A stretch of DNA of 64,000 nt from JBKHYJ01 sp046565505 (lineage in GTDB: Bacteria > Acidobacteriota > Blastocatellia > UBA7656): positions 31,073 through 95,072 of the forward strand of contig JBKHYJ010000053.1 of NCBI GenBank assembly GCA_046565505.1, given 5' to 3'. The position numbers were made by a program, and so were the translations under genes. The notes beneath the pieces are model-generated. The model was given only the letters and a program-made list of their open reading frames with translations. It ran no database searches and was not told the origin of the DNA. How positions within the stretch are numbered: the stretch's first letter is position 1; each line of letters opens with the position of its first letter. This document shows positions 15,130 to 23,038 of the stretch, piece by piece.

Positions 15130-16392
15130 TCAGCGGACGCGCTTCGTCCGGCGCTTCATGTAATCCATCAAGATGTACTGGCCGAGCGTCATCGTCGTGG
15201 TGAAGTAAGCCTTGCCCTGGCAAATCTCCGTCACCTTCTTGACGAAGTCCACCAGGTAATAATCGTCCGCGAGCATGAATGTGTTTATCATTATCCCGCT
15301 GCGGCGGCAGGCGGCCACCTCTTTGAAAGTCTCCTGAAGTATTCGCGGGTCAAGCCCCATCGGGTTCTTATAAATCCGCCCGTCTTCCATCGTCATCGCC
15401 GAAGGCTTGCCATCGGTGATCATTATGATCTGCCGCATGTCTTTGCGCTGGGACATCAGTATGCGCCGCGCCAGCCTCAGCCCCTCGCGCGTGTTCGTGT
15501 GGTAAGGCCCGACCTGCGCGCGAGCGACGGCCGACAGCGGTATCTCTTCGGCAGAGTCATGGAAGAGGACGACGCGGAGGCTGTCGCCCGGGTACTGAGT
15601 CCTTATCAAGTGCGTGAGCGCCAGCGCCACCCTCTTTGCCGGCGTGAAGCGGTCCTCGCCATAAAGGATCATCGAGTGAGAGCAATCGAGCATCAAGACC
15701 GTCGCGCACGAGCTGTGGTACTCGGTCTGGTGCACCATCAGGTCGGAGTACTCGAGGTTGAGCGGGACCCCCAGCCCTTCGCGCTGTATGGCCGATTTCA
15801 GCGTGGCGTTCACGTCGAGGTTGAGCGTATCGCCGAACTCGTAGCGGCGCGAGACTTCGTTAGACTCGATGCCCGTCGATAGGTGATTCGTGTCGTGCCG
15901 CCCGATGGACGATTTGCCGAGCGACCCGACCAGGTCCTTGAGCGCCTTGAACCCGAGGAAATCAAGCCCCTTGTCGGTCAACTCAAACTTCACGCTCTTC
16001 TCGACGGGCTTGCCGCCCTTGCCTTTGCCTTGCGCGCGGCGCGACTCCTGGGGGGGGGCCGGCCCTTCGCTCAGGTTGATGTAGCCTTCCTCGATCAGCC
16101 GCTCGATCAGCCGGTCGATTAATTCGGCCATCGCGTCGGCCCTGAGCCGCCCTTCGTCGTCGGCCAGGGCTTCTAACTCTTCGTCCGACAGCAACCCCTC
16201 TTCGGTCAGCGCGCGCATGATGGCCTCGCGCAGGGCGTCGAGCGTCCGGTCGCGGTCGTCGTCGTCATAATCGGAATAACGGCTCTCGAACCCGCTCTGG
16301 AGCAGGAAGTCAGCCAGCCGGTCCAGCAAATCTTCGAGGCTGAGCGACTGCCAGTCCACCCCATCCCATTTTGAATATTTCGTAAATCCCAT
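15130..16392 (-). CDS. VWA-domain protein, partner of the AAA+ ATPase
   Basis: A 420-residue soluble protein. The N-terminal half is acidic and helical (DYDDDDRDRTLDALRE near residue 45). The C-terminal half is a von Willebrand A domain with a complete MIDAS: DCSHS near residue 235 and IIMITDGKPSA near 325. In known systems an AAA+ ATPase and a VWA protein act together as a metal-inserting or remodelling chaperone (magnesium chelatase, NorQ/NorD, CoxD/CoxE). Here the ATPase is encoded at 17025-18494, with the ferritin gene in between, all on one strand. I start at 16392 because the frame upstream translates repeat copy B. No membrane segment is present. Confidence 0.85.
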   Translation of the reverse strand: MGFTKYSKWDGVDWQSLSLEDLLDRLADFLLQSGFESRYSDYDDDDRDRTLDALREAIMRALTEEGLLSDEELEALADDEGRLRADAMAELIDRLIERLIEEGYINLSEGPAPPQESRRAQGKGKGGKPVEKSVKFELTDKGLDFLGFKALKDLVGSLGKSSIGRHDTNHLSTGIESNEVSRRYEFGDTLNLDVNATLKSAIQREGLGVPLNLEYSDLMVHQTEYHSSCATVLMLDCSHSMILYGEDRFTPAKRVALALTHLIRTQYPGDSLRVVLFHDSAEEIPLSAVARAQVGPYHTNTREGLRLARRILMSQRKDMRQIIMITDGKPSAMTMEDGRIYKNPMGLDPRILQETFKEVAACRRSGIMINTFMLADDYYLVDFVKKVTEICQGKAYFTTTMTLGQYILMDYMKRRTKRVR

Positions 16393-16500
16393 GTCGATTT
16401 CGGATTCCAGGTTTGGATTTCGGATTGAAGAAATTGGAAATGCGCTCTGGGGCCGGGGCGCGGCCCGCGGTAAATCCAAAATCCAGAATCCAAAATCGAA
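16393..16500. repeat. Intergenic heptad-repeat element, copy B
   Basis: It fills the gap between the stop of the ferritin gene and the start of the VWA gene. The right arm (16470-16500) is AATCCAA, AATCCAG, AATCCAA, AATCGAA in seven-base steps; the left arm (16395-16428) has GATTTCG, GATTCCA, GGTTTGG, ATTTCGG. A GC core GGGGCCGGGGCGCGGCCCGCGG lies between, similar to the core of copy A. Confidence 0.7.
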
Positions 16501-16926
16501 TCATCTTTTCGGCCTGAGGCTGCCGACGGTGAAGCTGTGCGGGATCTCGACGCCGGCCGGGCCCCTCGCGCCGGCAGGGGCCTGACCCCGCGGCGGGGCC
16601 GCGACGGCGGCCGGGCCCGGCGATTCAGACCCTTGTTGCTCTTCGACCTCGATTATGTCGGCGGTGGTGAACAGGTACGTCCGCAGGTGGAGGTCCCATT
16701 CGGGGTCGCGGCGGCGGATCCACTCCAGGAGCATCGCGGCGTGCTCTTTCTCTTCCTCCGCGTGATGCGCCAGTATGCGGCGCAGCCCCTCGTCGTCCGA
16801 CACGTCCATCCGCTGTCGGTACCAGTCCATCGCCTCAAGCTCTTCCATAAGCGAGTGGACGGCGCGGGCCATGTCTCTCGTCTCGGGGGTCAACAGTTCG
16901 TATGGTGCGTGCCATGCGATAGGCAT
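16501..16926 (-). CDS. Encapsulated ferritin (EncFtn) with cargo-loading peptide
   Basis: A 141-residue protein whose first 95 residues match the encapsulated-ferritin family: LLTPETRDMARAVHSLMEE, then LEAMDWYRQR, then ILAHHAEEEKEHAAMLLEW and HLRTYLFT. The Glu in MEELEAMDWY and the Glu/His of EEKEHAAM correspond to the ferroxidase iron ligands; this family assembles as annular decamers of two-helix subunits. A Pro/Ala/Gly linker of about 30 residues leads to the tail HSFTVGSLRPKR, which fits the encapsulin cargo-loading consensus (hydrophobic-TVGSL-R). The family oxidises iron inside an encapsulin shell. No shell gene is present in this window. It lies between an AAA+ ATPase gene (98 bp upstream) and its VWA partner (108 bp downstream). 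Confidence 0.9.
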   Translation of the reverse strand: MPIAWHAPYELLTPETRDMARAVHSLMEELEAMDWYRQRMDVSDDEGLRRILAHHAEEEKEHAAMLLEWIRRRDPEWDLHLRTYLFTTADIIEVEEQQGSESPGPAAVAAPPRGQAPAGARGPAGVEIPHSFTVGSLRPKR

Positions 16927-17024
16927 TATAGCGGCTCCTTTCTAGTCACTGGTCCGGGGCAGGGTTTAATCACCCTGGGTTTCGGGTCCGGCGCGGCGGT
17001 CTGCTCTCCGCCGGCGGCCGCCCC

Positions 17025-18494
17025 CTAATTTATTCTTCTCGACCTGCTGAAGCTCTCGTACCCGTAGTTGCGAGGCTCCTGCTTGGCCGCCATGTACCCG
17101 CGTTCGTCGCTGCGGCTGATCTTCTTCTGCGCGTGCAGCCCTTCGAGGATCAGCTCGCAGACGGCGACGAGCACGCCCGGCTCGGCCTTGCCGGCGAGGC
17201 CCGACTGAGCCGCCGCGCTCAACAGGCCGTCCACCTGGCGGAAACTGCTCAGGCAGAGGTCCGCGCCGTCCGAGTCGCTCACGCGGAGCGAGCCGCCGCC
17301 GTTGAACCATGCGATTATCTTCGAGCAGTCTATGTGCTCGAAGTAAGCCTCGAACGTCTTGCCGGCCGCGGCCTTTACCAGGTCGCGCGCCACGTTGGCC
17401 GCGCCGCGCTGCTCGCCCTCGTATTCCAACTCGAGCTTGCCCGTTATCGAAGGCAGCGCGGCGTAGATGTCGCTGACGCGCGGGACGACCTTTCTTTCGC
17501 CGCTGGCGAGCGCGCGCCGCTCGGCGTTCGAGATGACGTTCTCGATGACGGAGATGGGGAGCCGCTGGCTGACGCCCGAGCGCTTGTCGACGCGCTGGTC
17601 CGCGCGCGCCTCGAACGCCACCTGCTCGACGGCGCGCATTAAGAATTCGGGCACGACCAGGTTCCGCGCCCCGCGCCCGAGCCACGCCTCTTGCCTCGTT
17701 ATTTCTATGCCCTCTTCGACGGTCGCCGGGTAGTGCGTTATCACCTCCGACCCGATGCGGTCTTTAAGAGGCGTGATGATTTTGCCGCGCGCCGTGTAGT
17801 CTTCGGGGTTGGCCGAAAAGACCAGCATCACGTCGAGCGGCATGCGGACCGGGTAGCCTTTGATCTGAACGTCGCCCTCCTGCATTATGTTGAACAACCC
17901 GACCTGCACCTTGCTCGCGAGGTCGGGCAGCTCGTTTATGGCGAATATCCCGCGGTTGGCGCGAGGCAGCAGTCCGTAGTGTATGGTCAGCTCGTCCGAC
18001 AGTATGTGGCCGCCGCGGGCCGCCTTGATGGGGTCCAGGTCGCCGATCAAGTCCGCTATGGTCACGTCCGGCGTTGCAAGCTTTTCGACGTACCTCAGTT
18101 CCCGCGGGATGTAGGTGACCGGGGCCTGCTCGCCGCGCTCCTCTATGGTCGTGCGGCACGACTTGCATATCGGCGCGTAAGGGTTGTCGTTGATCTCGCA
18201 GCCTTCAATCGCGGGCATCCATTCGTCGAGCAGGTTGATAAGCTCGCGGAGTATCCGGCTCTTGGCCTGGCCCCGCAGTCCCAGCAGTATGAAGTTGTGG
18301 CGCGACAGTATGGCGTTGACGATCTGCGGTATCACCGAATCGTCGTAGCCGACTATGCCCGGGAAGATAGCCTCTTTGCGCTCGAGCTTGCCGATCAGGT
18401 TCTGGCGCATCTCGTCTTTGATCGAGCGCCCGTTCATCTTGGCTTCGTTAAAATCACTGGCTCTCAGCTCGCCGATCGTACGTGGCATCTGCAT
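17025..18494 (-). CDS. AAA+ ATPase of the magnesium-chelatase/MoxR type
   Basis: A 489-residue ATPase. Walker A is LLGLRGQAKSRI (about residue 72), the Walker B strand reads IFAINELPDL (about residue 190; Asn occupies the place of the usual Asp), and VFSANPEDYTARG is the sensor-1 region. A four-cysteine insert between Walker A and B (CEINDNPYAPICKSC) may bind zinc. The C-terminal 150 residues are not part of the core. Its neighbour at 15130 is a VWA protein, so this is probably a two-part remodelling machine. Start at 18494 gives MQMPRTIGEL; the second Met two residues later is equally possible. Divergent from the DUF58 gene at 18685. Confidence 0.85.
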   Translation of the reverse strand: MQMPRTIGELRASDFNEAKMNGRSIKDEMRQNLIGKLERKEAIFPGIVGYDDSVIPQIVNAILSRHNFILLGLRGQAKSRILRELINLLDEWMPAIEGCEINDNPYAPICKSCRTTIEERGEQAPVTYIPRELRYVEKLATPDVTIADLIGDLDPIKAARGGHILSDELTIHYGLLPRANRGIFAINELPDLASKVQVGLFNIMQEGDVQIKGYPVRMPLDVMLVFSANPEDYTARGKIITPLKDRIGSEVITHYPATVEEGIEITRQEAWLGRGARNLVVPEFLMRAVEQVAFEARADQRVDKRSGVSQRLPISVIENVISNAERRALASGERKVVPRVSDIYAALPSITGKLELEYEGEQRGAANVARDLVKAAAGKTFEAYFEHIDCSKIIAWFNGGGSLRVSDSDGADLCLSSFRQVDGLLSAAAQSGLAGKAEPGVLVAVCELILEGLHAQKKISRSDERGYMAAKQEPRNYGYESFSRSRRIN

Positions 18495-18659
18495 GAATGA
18501 TTACCTCTAAAATTACCAGGGGAATGACCGAGCGCGTTCACCGCCCGTTTAGAAACTTTAGCCCCACGGGCGAAGTCAGGCAAGCCGCATCGGCAGGGGT
18601 GGGCGCGAATGGCGGGAGGCGGGCCGGAAAATTCCCGCTCATCCTCGGCCGCCCGCGTT

Positions 18660-18668
18660 TGCTATAAT
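18660..18668 (+). promoter_or_regulatory. Extended -10 promoter of the DUF58 gene
   Basis: TGCTATAAT (18660-18668) is a perfect extended -10 element. No good -35 box is visible 16-18 bases upstream, which is normal for this promoter class. Transcription would begin near 18675, only about ten bases before the ATG at 18685. Confidence 0.55.
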
Positions 18669-18684
18669 GCCCCCGCCGCACGTT

Positions 18685-19593
18685 ATGAAAAACTCGAAGA
18701 GATTTCAATCGCGGTTCCTCGACCCCGAAAGCCTGGCGCTGCTTTCGCCGCTCAGCCTCGTCGCCAGGGCCGTCGTCGAAGGCTTCCTCGCAGGGCCGCA
18801 CCGCGGCCCCTTTCGCGGGCGCTCCGCCGAGTTCCGGGAGTACAGCCCCTACACCCCGGGCGACGACGCGCGTTACGTGGACTGGCGCGTGTACGCGCGG
18901 ACCGACCGCTACTACGTCAGGCGGTTTGAAGAGGAGACGGATTTAAGCTGTTATATCTTGCTCGACACGTCGGCGTCGATGGCCTACAGGCCCGGCGCGT
19001 TGTCGAAGATCGACTACGCGCGCTTCCTCGCCGCGTCGCTCGGGCACCTGATTACCGGGCAGGGCGACCGCGTCTCCCTGCTCAGCGTATCCGACCGCAT
19101 AAAGCGTGCGCTGCCGCCGGGCGGGGGGCCGCGCCACTTCCGGTCATTCTTGCACCACCTTGACGCCGCCTCCGCAGAGGGGCGTTCGGACCTGAAAGCA
19201 GTCCTGCTCCGTATTGCGGGGGGCTTCGCGCGCAAGGGGATCATCATTCTCATCTCGGACCTGTATGACGACCCGCGCGGCGTCGTGCGCTCGCTGGCTC
19301 GTTTACGGCGGGCCGGGCACGAGGTCATAGTCTTTCACCTCGTCGATGTTTCGGAAGTAGAGCTTCAGTTCGATGGCGCGGTCGAGTTTGAAGACCTGGA
19401 GACGGGCGAGCGCGTCGCCCTAGATACGCGCCGCGAGAGGGGCCTTTACGCGCGCCGTATGAAGGATATGATTTCATTTTACAGTGGCGCGCTCTCCAAA
19501 GAAGGGATTGATTTCGTCGGGCTGGACACGTCTCGCCCGATCGACCATGCGCTGCTGGCCTACCTGCGCAGGCGCGGCCGGCGGCGGCTCTGA
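18685..19593 (+). CDS. DUF58/VWA-fold protein
   Basis: A 302-residue cytoplasmic protein of the DUF58 family. The family motif appears as GRSAEFREYSPYTPGDDARYVDWR, followed by YARTDRYYVRRFEEE. A VWA-like MIDAS (LLDTSASM, about residue 92) comes next. DUF58 proteins usually accompany MoxR ATPases and BatA-type membrane proteins. Here the BatA-like gene follows 15 bp later, but the nearest AAA+ gene is the divergent one at 17025. The ATG at 18667 overlaps the -10 promoter box, so the ATG at 18685 is the likely start; no ribosome site precedes it, suggesting near-leaderless initiation. Confidence 0.88.
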   Translation: MKNSKRFQSRFLDPESLALLSPLSLVARAVVEGFLAGPHRGPFRGRSAEFREYSPYTPGDDARYVDWRVYARTDRYYVRRFEEETDLSCYILLDTSASMAYRPGALSKIDYARFLAASLGHLITGQGDRVSLLSVSDRIKRALPPGGGPRHFRSFLHHLDAASAEGRSDLKAVLLRIAGGFARKGIIILISDLYDDPRGVVRSLARLRRAGHEVIVFHLVDVSEVELQFDGAVEFEDLETGERVALDTRRERGLYARRMKDMISFYSGALSKEGIDFVGLDTSRPIDHALLAYLRRRGRRRL

Positions 19594-19608
19594 CTCAGAG
19601 AAGGCCGA

Positions 19609-21573
19609 ATGTTTGCAAATCCCCTGGCGCTCCTCGCGCTCAGTTTATTGGCCCTGCCGGTACTCGTTCACATGCTCGCGCGACTGAAGGCGCGGAGGGT
19701 CCTGTTCCCCACGACTAAATACCTGCGCGCCACCGAGAGCCGCCGTCTGAAGCTTAAAAGGGTAGACCGCTGGCCTTTGCTCGCCATGAGGCTTTCGGCC
19801 TGCGGCCTGCTGGTCCTGGCCATCGCAGACCCTGCGATGCTCGGACAGGTGAGCCGCCCGCGCGCCGTGCTCTTACTGATCGATTCATCCTTGAGCATGA
19901 ACACTGAGGCTGCCAGAGAACAGGCCCGCGGCCGGGCGCGCGAAGTGGCCGCGTCTCTGGGCGCGGGCGACATCGCGGCGGTCGCACAGTTCGACGCCTC
20001 GATAAAACTGCTTTGCGATTTTACGGGCGACCGGGATTTGATCGAATCGGCCATCTCTTCTTACGGCCCGCGTTATGGCGCGGCTGATTTCAAGGCGGGG
20101 CTGGCCTGGGCGGACGGGAGGCTTGCGGGGCTCGGGCATGGCAGAGAGTTGATTCTGATATCGAACCTGCATGCGGCGAGCGTCTACTCGTCGGAGCTTC
20201 CGCAACTGCGCGACCTTGATTTTAGAATCATCCGGGTGGAAGACGGGCCCAGGACGAACGCGACGCCGGGCGCGGTAGCGACGCGCGCCGCGGGTGATTA
20301 CGTGGAGGTGCAATCGACCGTCTTATTCAGCGAAGGCGACCGCACGACCGTCACCCCAGTGAGTTTTAAAATAGCGCGGCGCGATGACGCCGCGGCGGTC
20401 GTAAGCGACTCGAACGCGGGGCTGTCGGCAAAAGTCAGCGGCGGCGTCATCGTCGGAGCCATCACCGCAAATATAGCTGACGAGTTCGATGCCGACGACA
20501 CACGCTTCTTCGCCGCGCCATTGCCGCGCGAAGAAAAAGTATTGCTCGTACGGTCACGCCTCGCCTCGCAGGATCAAGCAGTGTTCATTGAAAAAGCCAT
20601 AACCGCGGGCTCTGTCATGCGGGCCGAAAGTAGCGACTCGCTTCCCGAGGGCGCAGACGCCCTCGCGCGTCACCCGGTCGTCATCGCCCCCATTGAGACG
20701 ATCAACGGGCCAGGCGTTAACGCGGCGCGCGAATACGTGAGCCGCGGCGGCTCGCTCATCCTCACCGTCGGGGCCGAAACGGACCCCCGGGCCGCGGCCC
20801 GAAGGCTTAACGAGGTGTGCGCGACTCCGACGCCATTGTCGCTCGGCGCGATTGCGTCGCCGGAATCGCTCGGCCTCGCGCCTCACGCTTTGCCGGCCGG
20901 CGGCCACGCCTCCGAAGCCGCGGGGCCGCCCGGGGCGCAGGATAAGTCTACGTTTGCGCCGGCGCGATTCCGCGCGGCCTATTTTATTCACGCGGGCGAG
21001 GGGGAGGCGTTGCTGCGGTACTCGAATGGCGAGCCTGCCGCCGTGCGCGTCGGCGTCGGGGCGGGCCGCGTTCTGATCTTAGGTTTCGGATTATCTGATA
21101 AGGACTCATCTCTTCCTCGCAGCCCCGAATACCCGACCTTAATCGAATGGCTCGTCTTAAGCGCCGCGCCAGACCGCGACGCGAAGGAATTGACCGTCGG
21201 GCAAGCGCCCGCGCAGGATTTGCTGCGGGGTCGGACTCGATTGACGCGACTCTATTCGGCCAATGGCGCGGCCCGCGAGGTGATTTCGGATAATCAAAGC
21301 GCGCCAGGCGAGCCGGGAGTTTACGAAGCTGAATACCAATCAGGGAAGAGCGTATTCGCGCTCAACGCGCCGCGGGTCTGGGCCGGTCAGCAACAGGCGA
21401 CGGAGTCGGAGGTGCTTGACCGCGTCACGATTGTCAGGACCCCGGCGGCCGCCGCACGTGCCGCGCGGTCAGAGAAGGGAATTCAATTGTGGAGAGTCCT
21501 GGCGGTCGCGGCGCTCGTCATGAGCTTGATCGAGCTGGGCTATAAGGGTGGCCAGGTCGCCAGTGACAGGTAG
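19609..21573 (+). CDS. BatA-like membrane protein with VWA domain
   Basis: A 654-residue protein. The N-terminal 75 residues form the aerotolerance-type BatA domain: a membrane helix (MFANPLALLALSLLALPVLV), the basic segment LKARRVLFPTTKYL, and a second helix near residue 70. A VWA domain follows with MIDAS IDSSLSMN (about residue 92). The long middle region (about 300-560) may contain a glutamine-amidotransferase-like fold, and a last membrane helix (about 628-645) sits near the C terminus. It follows the DUF58 gene by 15 bp. Such modules are thought to help periplasmic or membrane-protein assembly; the exact role here is unknown. Confidence 0.85.
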   Translation: MFANPLALLALSLLALPVLVHMLARLKARRVLFPTTKYLRATESRRLKLKRVDRWPLLAMRLSACGLLVLAIADPAMLGQVSRPRAVLLLIDSSLSMNTEAAREQARGRAREVAASLGAGDIAAVAQFDASIKLLCDFTGDRDLIESAISSYGPRYGAADFKAGLAWADGRLAGLGHGRELILISNLHAASVYSSELPQLRDLDFRIIRVEDGPRTNATPGAVATRAAGDYVEVQSTVLFSEGDRTTVTPVSFKIARRDDAAAVVSDSNAGLSAKVSGGVIVGAITANIADEFDADDTRFFAAPLPREEKVLLVRSRLASQDQAVFIEKAITAGSVMRAESSDSLPEGADALARHPVVIAPIETINGPGVNAAREYVSRGGSLILTVGAETDPRAAARRLNEVCATPTPLSLGAIASPESLGLAPHALPAGGHASEAAGPPGAQDKSTFAPARFRAAYFIHAGEGEALLRYSNGEPAAVRVGVGAGRVLILGFGLSDKDSSLPRSPEYPTLIEWLVLSAAPDRDAKELTVGQAPAQDLLRGRTRLTRLYSANGAAREVISDNQSAPGEPGVYEAEYQSGKSVFALNAPRVWAGQQQATESEVLDRVTIVRTPAAAARAARSEKGIQLWRVLAVAALVMSLIELGYKGGQVASDR

Positions 21574-21643
21574 AGTGGAAATAATCTTTCGTCCGGCCTC
21601 ACCGCCCGAGCTTGGAGCCGCTGCCGTTGTCTCAGCCCTCGTC

Positions 21644-22351
21644 TCAGTCTTTGCCGAAAATCTTCTTGAAGACCCTGAAGAATCCGCCCTTCTTCTTGTC
21701 CTTCTCCTCGGCCTTCTTTTTGTCGGCGTCCTTATCGGAGGCCCTCGCGGTCCTGGAGTCTTTCTTCATCTCCGTGGAAGGTTGGGGCGGCTTTGACATG
21801 GAATCAGGCTCGCGCGTTTCGCTCGCGGTCCTGACTGCGGGAACAGGCTCGGTCCTCTTCGGGGTGGGGAGGGGTTGCACTGCGGGCGCTTCGGATGGCT
21901 GCTTGGGTTTTTCGGCGTCTTCGTCCGACTGCGCCGCGGCCTTCGGGTTGAGTGTAGATTCGCCAAAGTTGCCGTTCGCCGAGGGTTTAGACTTATCTTT
22001 TTTCTTAGGGTCGGGGGGCGGTCCCTCGGTCACAACGACCTCAGTCTGGTCGCCCGCCGCGGGAGCCGTCGCGTTGCTGGCGGTCTCGGTGACGGCAGGT
22101 TTATTCGGGGGGCTGACTTGAGTCTCCGCGCCTGTCACCTGGGGTGAGACATGCGCCCTGGGGAGAAATATGACGGATATGCCCGAGACTACGAGAGCGC
22201 CGACTAGGAGGGCGACCCCGAACAGCGACCAGCCCTTATTTTGTTGCTGGGGAGCAGAGGCTGTGCGCTGGCGCGTGAGCCGCGTCCCATCGACATCACA
22301 GAATCTGAGTTCGTCCGCAAATGATTCGTTACAGACAGGACATACTTTCAT
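21644..22351 (-). CDS. Zinc-ribbon membrane protein with charged C-terminal region
   Basis: A 235-residue protein. Residues 1-22 hold CPVCNESFADELRFC, a zinc-knuckle-like start; a transmembrane segment lies at about 42-64; the rest is low-complexity, rich in Pro, Lys, Glu and Ser, ending with a basic amphipathic helix (FFRVFKKIF). The ribosome site GGAGA precedes the ATG by about five bases. The long disordered part and its basic tail suggest a tether or periplasmic spacer. No family recognised. Its stop faces the stop of the BatA-like gene, about 70 bp away. Confidence 0.7.
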   Translation of the reverse strand: MKVCPVCNESFADELRFCDVDGTRLTRQRTASAPQQQNKGWSLFGVALLVGALVVSGISVIFLPRAHVSPQVTGAETQVSPPNKPAVTETASNATAPAAGDQTEVVVTEGPPPDPKKKDKSKPSANGNFGESTLNPKAAAQSDEDAEKPKQPSEAPAVQPLPTPKRTEPVPAVRTASETREPDSMSKPPQPSTEMKKDSRTARASDKDADKKKAEEKDKKKGGFFRVFKKIFGKD

Positions 22352-22416
22352 AGTCTTCTCCCGGTTACCTGTGACGGGCCTGCTTGATGAACTATTATTT
22401 TACCACCCAACCTGGC

Positions 22417-22800
22417 TCACTTCAAACCATCAGTAACCGGCCCCGTGACCTGTAAGCGGAAGCCCCTGACGAACCTGTCTATCTGCGCCCTATCTTCCTC
22501 AGAGATCGACTCGAATTCGACCCCCATCCCGGCGCCCAGGATGACGTAACGCACCACAGCGGTCACGCGCACGGCGTGGCCGTCCATAAGGTTGAATTCC
22601 ATCTCGATCTCGCTGCCTACGGCGACGACCGGGCTTTCGATGTAGGCGCCGCCGCAGCTTAATTCGAGCACCAGGCTGTTAGTCTCGCCGAACTCGCTGG
22701 TGAGATACTTTACGGGCCTGACCACCGGCACGCGCTTGAAGCGCCGCCGCTCGGTGCACTCGGCCTGACGCGAATCCCTGCCGTGTATATTCTCATGCAA
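22417..22800 (-). CDS. PilZ-domain protein (first)
   Basis: A PilZ protein, the c-di-GMP receptor fold. The RxxxR motif is present (RRRFKR), but the second motif reads ELSCGG, with Glu in place of the usual Asp/Asn of (D/N)xSxxG, so binding may be altered. The core runs from there to GMGVEFESISEEDRAQI. I prefer the TTG at 22800 because GGAGG lies eight bases ahead; an ATG at 22851 in the same frame lies inside the terminator stem at 22839-22866 and is less likely. The gene is 170 bp or more after the actin-like gene. Output partner unknown. Confidence 0.8.
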   Translation of the reverse strand: MHENIHGRDSRQAECTERRRFKRVPVVRPVKYLTSEFGETNSLVLELSCGGAYIESPVVAVGSEIEMEFNLMDGHAVRVTAVVRYVILGAGMGVEFESISEEDRAQIDRFVRGFRLQVTGPVTDGLK

Positions 22801-22838
22801 TGAGACAACCTCCTGCCCAAAAGATTTGAGCCTGACGT

Positions 22839-22866
22839 AAAAAAAAGCCATCTCAATTCCGATGGC
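22839..22866 (-). terminator. Intrinsic terminator just upstream of the PilZ gene
   Basis: On the minus strand GCCATC (22866-22861) pairs with GATGGC (22852-22847) around an eight-base loop, followed by eight T (22846-22839). It would end transcripts of the actin-like gene (stop at 23039), or act as a switch for the PilZ gene that begins about 40 bases later. Confidence 0.7.
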
Positions 22867-23038
22867 CTCTCCGATCTGGATGATTTTTTTTGTGCAGCCT
22901 CCCTGGTGTGATGGTATGCGCGCGGGATTAGTTCGCCACGGAGATTGCGATTTCATTGCGAAGATGAACGGGCGCAGGCGCGGCGCGCGGCACAGCCGTA
23001 GCCGGGACGCCTCCCGCATACGCCCGTTCGGATCCCTA

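Noticed and set aside
16393..16479. N-terminal extension of the VWA protein
   Set aside because: It translates repeat copy B.
22852..23038. c-di-GMP riboswitch ahead of the PilZ gene
   Set aside because: I looked for the GEMM consensus segments and the tetraloop/receptor pattern and could not place them; only the terminator is solid.
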